From: an uncultured Muribaculaceae bacterium
GTDB taxonomy: Bacteria > Bacteroidota > Bacteroidia > Bacteroidales > Muribaculaceae
Direction of reading: 5' to 3'
Length of the DNA: 5,074 bases
Assembly: GCA_910584665.1 (NCBI GenBank)
Contig: CAJUBL010000105.1
Span: 1-5,074, forward strand
Part shown: piece after piece, positions 1-5,074 of the stretch
Position numbering within the stretch: the first letter of the stretch is position 1
How the letters are laid out: the number at the start of each line of letters is the position of its first letter
Notes under the pieces: generated by a model
What the model saw: only the letters and a program-made list of their open reading frames with translations
Told to the model about the DNA's origin: nothing
Databases searched by the model: none
Translations under genes and position numbers: made by a program

Positions 1-53
1 ACTTCATAAAAGCACCCCAAAAGTTTTTTGTCTAACTTTTGGGGTGCAGTTCA
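1..53 (-). mobile_element. Probable left end of an IS3-family (IS150-group) insertion sequence, truncated by the window edge
   Basis: Read on the minus strand from position 53 leftward, the sequence begins TGAACTGCACCCC, continues AAAAGTTAGACA, and is followed by the inverse complement of the same block. From memory, a terminus starting TG, then CTGCACCCCAAAAGTTAGAC, folding back on itself just before the first transposase frame, is typical of IS150-group elements. An ATG-AAG lies at 7-2 on the minus strand, where orfA would be expected to begin, with GGGG about seven bases upstream, but only two codons are inside the window. The element tip would be at 53, leaving 47 bp before the protease stop codon. 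The transposase and the other inverted repeat are not visible, so this could be just an intergenic terminator. Confidence 0.45.
12..47 (-). terminator. Rho-independent terminator-like hairpin downstream of the M6 protease gene
   Basis: A perfect 14-bp inverted repeat (arms 12-25 and 34-47, 8-nt loop TTTTGTCT) has a GC-rich base (GCACCCC/GGGGTGC). On the minus strand it lies about 54 nt past the protease stop and is followed by TTTT, so it could end protease transcription. The T-run is short, and the plus strand has no T-run after the stem. The stem coincides with the suspected insertion-sequence end, in which such a fold would normally stop outside transcription from entering the transposase gene. 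Both roles are compatible. Confidence 0.6.
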
Positions 54-100
54 TTGTCGGACAGATTCTTTAAAGGGATATGCCGGTGCCGTATGTGGGA

Positions 101-2527
101 CTATGGTCTTACAAGGCGTGCTGTGTGTCCGGACTGGCGTCGTATGTACAATTGTCCCGGATGAATGTGTCTTATCTTGATTCCCTGAAGGTTATAGTAT
201 TCGACGGTGTCTTCGCTGTTGATAGTGATATCTTCGGTAAAGGCCTGATCCGTAAGATCTACGGTACAGGAGACTCCTGTCGACACGTCGATGCCGTCGG
301 TGCTGTGTACGGTTACAGTGAACGTGCGTGCATCGCCGGGCTGCAGAGAGGTTATGAACTGGCTCAGGTCGAAGTGATGTCCGCAGGCACCGTATGTCGA
401 CATGCGGTTGTAGCCGTCTACAGTAATCTCTTCCATGCCTGTCGAATTTACAGTTATGTCATCGACTGCCATATTTCCTGTCGATTTGGTATATACGAGC
501 TGTATTGCTCTCACTCCGGCTGGAATGCCGGTGATATCTTCGTTGACGCTTTTCCCGTTGACGGGTGTTATGGTTCTGATTTTTATCCATCGGTTGTCTG
601 TCAGGCCGTTGACTGTCATGAACGAGTTGTTTGACCCCTGTCCTTTATGCCAGAATGAAAGTCCGGTTACATCTCTGCTATAAGTGCGAGTGGTCAGAGT
701 GTGGCCTGAGGCCGAGAATTTTAACGATTTTCCGGCCGTCTTGAAGTTCCCGGCTGATGTGTATGAGCCTATTCCGTTGCTCTTTGTCCATCCGTCGGGC
801 AGACTGTTGCTGTCATAGTTCTCACTTTCTGTTCCGCCTTCTGTACTATAGGTGACTGTGACAAGGTAGTCGGTGGCTCCATCTGCCGGTTCCCATGAAA
901 GGTCGAAGCCGGTGGCGGAGATGCCGGAGGGTATGCTGAGTACGGGATTGGCTATATGTATGCCTCCGGCTATGTCAAAACATATTGTGCCGTCGTCGCT
1001 CTCGGTGATACCGGTGACAGGCATATCGATATTCTTGCCGTTCCATGTCTTCATTGACGGGATTGTGGTATTTGTGAACGATGTGTTTCCGGAAAGGCCG
1101 GGAAATGACCATCCGTCGGTGATAGGGTTCTGATAGTCATCGTATTTCACGGGGCCATCGGCTTTTTCAAGTTCTACACGCATGTGTGTCGGGGTGTTGT
1201 TTACGGCATTGTTATCCCATACCGACTGGTTGAAGTCGATGTGCCATACAAGCAGTCCGTGACCGGGGAGATATTTGTCCCATCCATCGGGCTGCCGGTT
1301 CTCAAGCAGGAAGAATTCGGTCTCTCTGGTGGTCGGAATGATGCATCCCCGGTTGGTTGAGGCGAAGTTCCCGAGCGAGACTGTTGCCGGACCGTCAAGA
1401 ACCTGCGGCTCACACCATCCCATGGCGTTGCGTTCGAATATCGAGTAGTTGGGCGGTGTGCGTCCGTTGTTGTTGTAGGGGCCGTAATCGAGTACCGACC
1501 ACTCTCCCGGTGTCACACTGCCTGATTCGTATGTCGTTTCATATAGGTCAGGAAGTCCCATGACGTGTGAAAACTCGTGTATGAATGTTCCGACACCGTC
1601 CGGTGCGGTGCGTTCCCATTCATTGGAACAGGCATATTTACTGATTTTTTTACCGTCAAGAGTGAGCTGCTTGTTGACTTCGGTCAGTTCCCACTGGTGG
1701 GGCCATACGGATTCTTCCGGACCGTAGCTGGCTTCTCCCTGTCCGGCATAGAATACAAATACGTTGTCGACCCACCCGTCGTTGTCCATATCATAGTCGG
1801 CAAAGTTAATACGGTCATCGAGTCCACGGCATGCTTCAACTATCATATCCTCCGGAGCTGAGTCTTCATCATTGCTGTCATTACCGCCATAATACTTCCG
1901 TTTCTGAGATAATGTAAAGGGCCCGTAGACATCAAATTCAGGATCAAACTGTCCGTTGGAATTATGCAGGAAATAATCCCGGGCACTCCCTGTGCCTCCA
2001 TACTCGCTGAATCCATTTTTATTCAGCATATTGTGGAAATAACTGTATGGATCGTCAAGGTTGAATCTGATGTCGGCGTATTCGACAAGTATAACGAGTC
2101 CTTTCACTTTTCCGGTGCGTGGAAAGTTGCCCGAAAACCGTCCCATGCCGGTCTGCGGTATTGACCGGCTGCGGATGGCTTTAAGTTCCCGGCGGCGTGA
2201 CCTTACAGTCTTGAGTGACACTTCGTCAATAGATTGCATTACACGGATAGCCTCGTGACGGGGCGCACTGATTCTCACATTGGTGTTCTGAATTATCCCG
2301 TCGTCATCAATACGTCCGTATGTCAGATATCCGTATGGATCTGAGGTGACAAGTTTACGGTCTGGCGTCAGTGTGAAGTGTATATGTTCGTCTCCGATGC
2401 GTTGTACCATTACTGTCGAGCCATCGGGCTGGGTGACAGGAAATAATCCGCGTCTGGCGGGTATGGCCGATGTTGTGAGAGTGAATCCTGACAAAAGCAG
2501 GAAAAGTATAGTTCTGATTGGCTTCAT
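101..2527 (-). CDS. Secreted M6-family zinc metalloprotease (immune inhibitor A-like) with Fn3/jelly-roll C-terminal region
   Basis: This is an 808-residue exported endopeptidase precursor. Residues 1-21 form a signal peptide (KPIR, then a hydrophobic run, likely cut after TSA), with no lipobox cysteine. Residues about 22-138 resemble the propeptide of Bacteroidales M6 proteases (QPDGSTV, GDE, then YGYLTYG). The catalytic domain spans about 140-520 and carries HEFSHVMGLPD at 317-327: H317 and H321 bind zinc, E318 is the general base, and D327 is the likely third ligand by family pattern. An acidic DxDxDGxxD loop at 246-254 may bind calcium. WSVLDYG at 343-349 matches the expected Met-turn position but has leucine where methionine is usual. 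Residues 526-565 and 697-757 look like two halves of an Fn3 fold flanking a jelly-roll-like segment (about 569-694). The C-terminus (EYYNLQGIKI, then GQLYIRR) resembles the short tails of exported Bacteroidales proteins. The start fits the signal peptide; no Shine-Dalgarno is seen. The substrate is unknown. Confidence 0.93.
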   Translation of the reverse strand: MKPIRTILFLLLSGFTLTTSAIPARRGLFPVTQPDGSTVMVQRIGDEHIHFTLTPDRKLVTSDPYGYLTYGRIDDDGIIQNTNVRISAPRHEAIRVMQSIDEVSLKTVRSRRRELKAIRSRSIPQTGMGRFSGNFPRTGKVKGLVILVEYADIRFNLDDPYSYFHNMLNKNGFSEYGGTGSARDYFLHNSNGQFDPEFDVYGPFTLSQKRKYYGGNDSNDEDSAPEDMIVEACRGLDDRINFADYDMDNDGWVDNVFVFYAGQGEASYGPEESVWPHQWELTEVNKQLTLDGKKISKYACSNEWERTAPDGVGTFIHEFSHVMGLPDLYETTYESGSVTPGEWSVLDYGPYNNNGRTPPNYSIFERNAMGWCEPQVLDGPATVSLGNFASTNRGCIIPTTRETEFFLLENRQPDGWDKYLPGHGLLVWHIDFNQSVWDNNAVNNTPTHMRVELEKADGPVKYDDYQNPITDGWSFPGLSGNTSFTNTTIPSMKTWNGKNIDMPVTGITESDDGTICFDIAGGIHIANPVLSIPSGISATGFDLSWEPADGATDYLVTVTYSTEGGTESENYDSNSLPDGWTKSNGIGSYTSAGNFKTAGKSLKFSASGHTLTTRTYSRDVTGLSFWHKGQGSNNSFMTVNGLTDNRWIKIRTITPVNGKSVNEDITGIPAGVRAIQLVYTKSTGNMAVDDITVNSTGMEEITVDGYNRMSTYGACGHHFDLSQFITSLQPGDARTFTVTVHSTDGIDVSTGVSCTVDLTDQAFTEDITINSEDTVEYYNLQGIKIRHIHPGQLYIRRQSGHTARLVRP

Positions 2528-2579
2528 AAATTGATGAAAACAGTATCTTTGTTGATGTACATAGTGTCTTTTATGATTG

Positions 2580-2611
2580 CAAAATTAACGTTTATGCCTG
2601 TCAAAATCAAA
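2580..2611 (-). promoter_or_regulatory. Bacteroidetes-type promoter for the M6 protease gene
   Basis: On the minus strand TTTG (2611-2608) is followed after 20 nt by TAATTTTG (2587-2580), an exact match to the Bacteroidetes -33 TTTG / -7 TAnnTTTG consensus at a normal spacing. Transcription would start near 2573, giving a leader of about 45 nt before the ATG at 2527. The -33 element lies in the left arm of the palindrome at 2604-2624, whose right arm supplies the -33 element of a rightward promoter. No start site has been mapped; this is motif matching. Confidence 0.65.
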
Positions 2612-2624
2612 ATAAATTTGATTT
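2604..2624. promoter_or_regulatory. Palindrome 1, operator-like, shared by the two divergent promoters
   Basis: The arms AAATCAAA (2604-2611) and TTTGATTT (2617-2624) are perfect inverse complements around a 5-nt spacer. The left arm contains the minus-strand -33 TTTG and the right arm the plus-strand -33 TTTG. A dimeric regulator bound here would cover both -33 elements. The regulator is unknown; alternatively, the symmetry may simply reflect two back-to-back -33 elements. Confidence 0.6.
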
Positions 2625-2648
2625 GCACTTTACTTATTCGTATCTTTG
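2617..2648 (+). promoter_or_regulatory. Rightward promoter in repeat unit 1 (distal P1 of the helicase operon)
   Basis: TTTG (2617-2620), a 20-nt spacer and TATCTTTG (2641-2648) match the Bacteroidetes vegetative consensus exactly. The start would be near 2655, giving a leader of roughly 180 nt that would include units 2 and 3. GTATCT (2640-2645) and AGATAC (2659-2664) form a dyad across the predicted start, a further candidate protein site. Confidence 0.55.
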
Positions 2649-2676
2649 ACTCCGTCTTAGATACTCACGCTCTGCA

Positions 2677-2698
2677 AAATCAAAATAAATTTTGATTT
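2677..2698. promoter_or_regulatory. Palindrome 2, operator-like
   Basis: AAATCAAAAT (2677-2686) and ATTTTGATTT (2689-2698) are perfect 10-bp inverse complements separated by AA. The flanking GC at 2674-2675 and 2699-2700 extends the symmetry with a one-base bulge. It covers the -33 TTTG of the unit 2 promoter. Its centre is 73.5 bp from that of palindrome 1. Confidence 0.6.
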
Positions 2699-2722
2699 GC
2701 TTTCGACTTATCCGTATCTTTG
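2691..2722 (+). promoter_or_regulatory. Rightward promoter in repeat unit 2 (P2 of the helicase operon)
   Basis: TTTG (2691-2694), 20 nt, then TATCTTTG (2715-2722) reproduce the unit 1 promoter with identical spacing. The predicted start is near 2729 and the leader about 110 nt. The dyad GTATCT (2714-2719) / AGATAC (2733-2738) is also preserved. By motif this and unit 1 are the best rightward promoters in the gap. Confidence 0.6.
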
Positions 2723-2752
2723 ACTCTGTCTTAGATACTCCCGCACGGCGAT

Positions 2753-2770
2753 ATCAAAATTAATTTTGAT
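2753..2770. promoter_or_regulatory. Palindrome 3, perfect 18-bp operator-like site
   Basis: ATCAAAATTAATTTTGAT is identical to its own inverse complement and is the most symmetric of the three copies. Its centre is 74 bp from that of palindrome 2. It would lie in the leader of transcripts from P1 or P2, where a bound protein could also act as a roadblock. It contains TAATTTTG on both strands, but neither copy has a TTTG at the proper upstream distance. Confidence 0.55.
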
Positions 2771-2799
2771 TTTCAGCGGTTTGTTTATCTGTATCTTTA
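2765..2799 (+). promoter_or_regulatory. Degenerate rightward promoter in repeat unit 3 (possible proximal P3)
   Basis: TTTG (2765-2768) is followed by TATCTTTA (2792-2799), one mismatch from TAnnTTTG, but with a 23-nt spacer instead of 20. If active it would start near 2806 with a leader of about 32 nt, the usual leader length for a housekeeping gene. The off-consensus -7 and spacing suggest weak activity or decay. Confidence 0.3.
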
Positions 2800-2837
2800 T
2801 TATATATAAATGAGTCTTTGGCTCACAATTTTTTATT

Positions 2838-4580
2838 ATGACATTTAAGGAACTTGGGGTCAGCGAGCCCCTGCTACAAGCTATAACCGACATGGGATTT
2901 TCCAGTCCCATGCCTGTTCAGGAAAAAGTTATTCCACACCTGCTGCACGAGGAGAGTGATGTAATCGCTCTGGCACAGACCGGTACGGGCAAGACGGCGG
3001 CTTTCGGGCTGCCTGTTCTGCAGCGTATCGATGCGTCTGATCATACTCCACAGGCTCTAATCATATCTCCTACGCGTGAACTTTGTCTGCAGATCGCCGG
3101 AGATCTTGCTGATTTCTCGAAATATATAGATGATGTAAGGATACAGCCGGTGTATGGCGGCTCGAGTATAGAAAGTCAGATAAGATCGTTACGTAAGGGT
3201 GTGCAGATCATTGTTGCCACCCCCGGTCGTCTGATCGATCTGATAAACCGCGGGGTGGCACGTCTGGACAATGTGCATACCGTTATTCTTGATGAGGCTG
3301 ACGAGATGCTCAACATGGGTTTTCTTGATTCCATAAACGAGATACTGGAGCATGTGCCGGAGAACCGCAAGATGCTGCTGTTCTCTGCTACGATGCCGCA
3401 GGAGATAGGCCGTATAGCCAAGAAGTACATGCATGATCCGGTTGAGTATGTCGTAGGTACGCGCAATGAGGGCGCCGCCAATGTACGTCATATCTACTAT
3501 CTGGTCAATGCACGTGATAAGTATCTGGCACTCAAACGTGTGGCAGATGATAATCCTGATATTTACGCTATTGTGTTCTGTCGTACCCGCCGAGAGACGC
3601 AGGAGGTTGCCGATCAGCTGATACGTGACGGTTATAATGCCGATGCTCTGCATGGAGACCTGTCGCAGCAGCAGCGTGATATTGTCATGAAGAAATTCCA
3701 TGACCGGGTTATCACAATGCTTGTGGCTACCGACGTAGCAGCCCGCGGCATTGACGTAGATGATCTGACGCATGTAATAAATTTCGGTCTGCCTGAGGAT
3801 GTGTCGGTCTATACCCACCGTTCGGGCCGTACCGGCCGTGCCGGCAAAACCGGAGTCTCGGTGGCGATAATACACACTCGTGAGAAGGGACGTCTCAAGG
3901 AGATAGAGCGTATCATCGGTAAGAAATTCGAACGGAAGGAGGTTCCGACTCCGACTCATATAATAGAGAAACAACTTTATAACCTGGCTGACCGTCTGGA
4001 GCGTGTCGAGGTTGACGAGGTTGCGATGGACCAGTACACTCCGGGCGTTATAAAGAAACTCGGCTGGCTTTCGGGTGAGGATCTGATAAAACGTGTGATG
4101 TCACTGGAGTTCAAGCGTCTGCTCGACTATTACAAAGATGCTCCGGTCATAGATGTCATAGAAGAGAAACCTTCGAGGGATAAGAAGAAAGATAAGGATG
4201 GAGACCGCACTGCTCACGATAAGGACCGGCGTACGGCCGACAAGGGTATGGACAGGATCTATGTCAACGTGGGTAAGCGGGATGGATTCTATGCCGGAAA
4301 TCTGATTGAATTGCTCAACCGTAATATCCAGGGTGCACGGGTGGACGTGGGGCGTATCGATCTGATGCCGTCCTATACTCTGTTTGATGTCAAGAAGCGT
4401 GATGCCCGCAAGGTTGTCTGTGCATTCAAAGGGGCTGATTTCATGGGAAAACGTCTTTATAGCGAGATAGCTGAGGCCGATAAGGACTATGCGCGGGTTT
4501 CGAACCGTCGCAGTCGGGATAATTCTGTGGATGATGAACCTTTTGCGGCTTTCAAACGTAAAAAGGGAAAAAGAAGATGA
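2838..4580 (+). CDS. deaD: DEAD-box ATP-dependent RNA helicase, DeaD/CsdA type
   Basis: This cytoplasmic 580-residue helicase should unwind short RNA duplexes using ATP; DeaD/CsdA relatives act in ribosome assembly, RNA decay and cold adaptation. All core motifs are intact: F3 with PMPVQ (24-28, Q motif), AQTGTGKT (46-53, Walker A), PTREL (78-82), GG (107-108), TPGR (128-131), DEAD (152-155), SAT (183-185), VFCRT (246-250), HGD (272-274), ATDVAARGID (297-306) and HRSGRTGRAG (327-336). After the two RecA-like domains (to about 365), residues 366-435 match the position of the CsdA dimerisation region. A charged Lys/Asp-rich linker follows (about 443-471), then a DbpA/CsdA-type RNA-binding domain (about 472-545) and a basic tail (KRKKGKRR). 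The length sits between B. subtilis YxiN/DbpA and E. coli CsdA. The ATG is preceded by A/T-rich sequence and begins right before the Q motif. The stop overlaps the next start. The symbol rests on architecture; one of several paralogous DEAD-box genes is possible. Confidence 0.96.
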   Translation: MTFKELGVSEPLLQAITDMGFSSPMPVQEKVIPHLLHEESDVIALAQTGTGKTAAFGLPVLQRIDASDHTPQALIISPTRELCLQIAGDLADFSKYIDDVRIQPVYGGSSIESQIRSLRKGVQIIVATPGRLIDLINRGVARLDNVHTVILDEADEMLNMGFLDSINEILEHVPENRKMLLFSATMPQEIGRIAKKYMHDPVEYVVGTRNEGAANVRHIYYLVNARDKYLALKRVADDNPDIYAIVFCRTRRETQEVADQLIRDGYNADALHGDLSQQQRDIVMKKFHDRVITMLVATDVAARGIDVDDLTHVINFGLPEDVSVYTHRSGRTGRAGKTGVSVAIIHTREKGRLKEIERIIGKKFERKEVPTPTHIIEKQLYNLADRLERVEVDEVAMDQYTPGVIKKLGWLSGEDLIKRVMSLEFKRLLDYYKDAPVIDVIEEKPSRDKKKDKDGDRTAHDKDRRTADKGMDRIYVNVGKRDGFYAGNLIELLNRNIQGARVDVGRIDLMPSYTLFDVKKRDARKVVCAFKGADFMGKRLYSEIAEADKDYARVSNRRSRDNSVDDEPFAAFKRKKGKRR

Positions 4581-5074
4581 AAAAAATTATTCTGGCGATA
4601 TCATTTGCTGTAGTCGTCACATGTGTGTGGGCTCTCACTCCGCGTGAGATTTTTGTCGATGCACCGCGTCAGGTTATAGCCGCCATTGATTCGATAACCC
4701 GCCTCGATATGCTTGATTATTATGCGAGCGGATCGAGTGTGGCAAGCCGTAATGCCTTTGGCGGTGAATCGCGTGTTACCTTGCTGACTGATGATTTCAT
4801 TACGGTGTCGACCAGCTCGTCGAGCGAGGTCACCATGGCTCTTTTGCCGGGCCGACGCGATACTATGCTGCTTGTGGTGAATACTCTTGCATTGCCGGCT
4901 CCGGACAGCCGGGCTTCGGTCTATGGCCGGGACTGGGCGCTTTGTGACAGGAAGCTGCAGCTTCCTGACCATAATGATCTCTCATTGTGGCTTGACCGGG
5001 ATAGCGGTCCGCGTCGTCAGGAGCTGGAGAATATGATACCTTTCGTTCCGGCTATATATACATATAAGGATGGT
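4577..5074 (+). CDS. DUF3256 family exported protein, 3' end beyond the window
   Basis: The reading frame opens at the ATG that overlaps the helicase stop (ATGA, 4577-4580) and stays open for 166 codons to the window edge. Residues 1-19 (MKK, a hydrophobic run, then VWA) look like a signal peptide cleaved before L20; C16 is preceded by T, so a lipoprotein is unlikely. The mature part matches what I recall of DUF3256, a Bacteroidales family of unknown function: an early acidic/hydrophobic block (about 27-40), RLDMLDYY (42-49), a small-residue segment with N59 and G62-G63, LLTDDFITVSTS (69-80), MALLP (87-91), and VNTLALPAPDS (101-111) followed by YGRDW. Family members are about 200 residues, so roughly 40 residues are missing. 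AGGGA at 4564-4568 is a weak Shine-Dalgarno candidate inside the helicase gene. The overlap implies co-transcription and translational coupling. No enzymatic motif is visible. Confidence 0.85.
   Translation, partial: MKKIILAISFAVVVTCVWALTPREIFVDAPRQVIAAIDSITRLDMLDYYASGSSVASRNAFGGESRVTLLTDDFITVSTSSSSEVTMALLPGRRDTMLLVVNTLALPAPDSRASVYGRDWALCDRKLQLPDHNDLSLWLDRDSGPRRQELENMIPFVPAIYTYKDG

Larger units (their letters stand above)
2602..2799 (+). repeat. Tandem array of promoter/palindrome units (two close copies and one diverged copy)
   Basis: Unit 1 is 2602-2674 and unit 2 is 2675-2750. Over 2602-2666 and 2675-2740 they match at about 59 of 66 aligned positions with one single-base gap (hand alignment). 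Both contain CAAAATCAAAATAAATTT, a TATCTTTGACTC block and GTCTTAGATACTC. Unit 3 (from 2751) keeps the palindrome and the TGTATCTTTA block but loses the GTCTTAGATACTC block and has three extra bases between palindrome and -7 element. Each unit contains an AT-rich palindrome followed by a Bacteroidetes -7-like element. The array fills most of the 310-bp gap between the divergent genes. It looks like local duplication of a promoter with its operator; no open reading frame in it is credible. Confidence 0.85.

Noticed and set aside
80..634. Open frame of 184 codons on the plus strand opposite the protease gene
   Set aside because: It is antisense to the C-terminal coding part of the protease, rich in Cys, Tyr and Val as expected from complementing that frame, and shows no domain, signal or promoter of its own.
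2544..2551. An additional rightward TATCTTTG just upstream of the protease start codon
   Set aside because: It is a perfect -7 match but has no TTTG about 20 nt upstream and no palindrome; it could be a relic of the array or chance in AT-rich DNA.
2602..2770. CRISPR-like array of repeats
   Set aside because: There are only three units, the repeats are internally palindromic promoter sequences, the intervening sequence is also repeated rather than unique, and no cas gene is present.
2811..2825. Short hairpin TGAG-N7-CTCA just before the helicase start codon
   Set aside because: A 4-bp stem is too weak to claim as a riboswitch or attenuator, and it lacks a T-run.
2708..2911. Small minus-strand frame of 67 codons crossing the repeat array and the helicase start
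   Set aside because: It begins inside the helicase coding region and translates AT-rich promoter DNA; no start context or similarity supports it.
3189..3974. Open frame of 261 codons on the minus strand inside the helicase gene
   Set aside because: It lies entirely opposite the conserved helicase motifs, its composition is that of a shadow frame, and it has no recognisable features.
4601..4972. Minus-strand frame of 123 codons opposite the DUF3256 gene
   Set aside because: The plus-strand frame has a signal peptide, family motifs and coupling to the helicase; the antisense frame has none of these.

Overview
The window looks like chromosomal DNA of a Bacteroidales bacterium, possibly of the Muribaculaceae/Prevotella/Bacteroides breadth. 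The reasons are promoters of the Bacteroidetes type (TTTG, about 20 nt, TAnnTTTG), start codons preceded by A/T-rich sequence without a clear Shine-Dalgarno, a DUF3256 protein (a family essentially confined to Bacteroidales), and a secreted protease ending in the YYNLQG...LYIRR tail common on exported Bacteroidales proteins. The genus assignment is a guess.

Layout. Positions 1-53 hold a strong hairpin whose sequence, read on the minus strand, resembles the left end of an IS3-family (IS150-group) insertion sequence. It also serves as a plausible terminator for the next gene. Positions 101-2527 (minus strand) encode an 808-residue secreted M6-family zinc metalloprotease with signal peptide, propeptide, HExxHxxGxxD catalytic domain, an Fn3-like domain apparently interrupted by a jelly-roll domain, and the short C-terminal tail. 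Positions 2528-2837 are a divergent control region with about two and a half tandem units of 73-76 bp, each carrying an AT-rich palindrome and a promoter-like -7 element. Positions 2838-4580 (plus) encode a complete 580-residue DEAD-box RNA helicase of the DeaD/CsdA type. Its stop codon overlaps, as ATGA, the start of a DUF3256 exported protein (4577 onward) that runs off the window.

How the parts relate. The helicase and the DUF3256 gene form a translationally coupled pair read rightward, and the protease is read leftward from the same intergenic region. The palindrome nearest the protease contains the -33 TTTG elements of both divergent promoters, each exactly 20 nt from its own TAnnTTTG, so one protein bound there could affect both directions. 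The three palindrome centres are 73.5 and 74 bp apart, close to seven helical turns. This repeated promoter/operator array is the most unusual feature. The proteins themselves belong to known families, and I see no evidence of a defence system, CRISPR array, RNA gene or complete mobile element.
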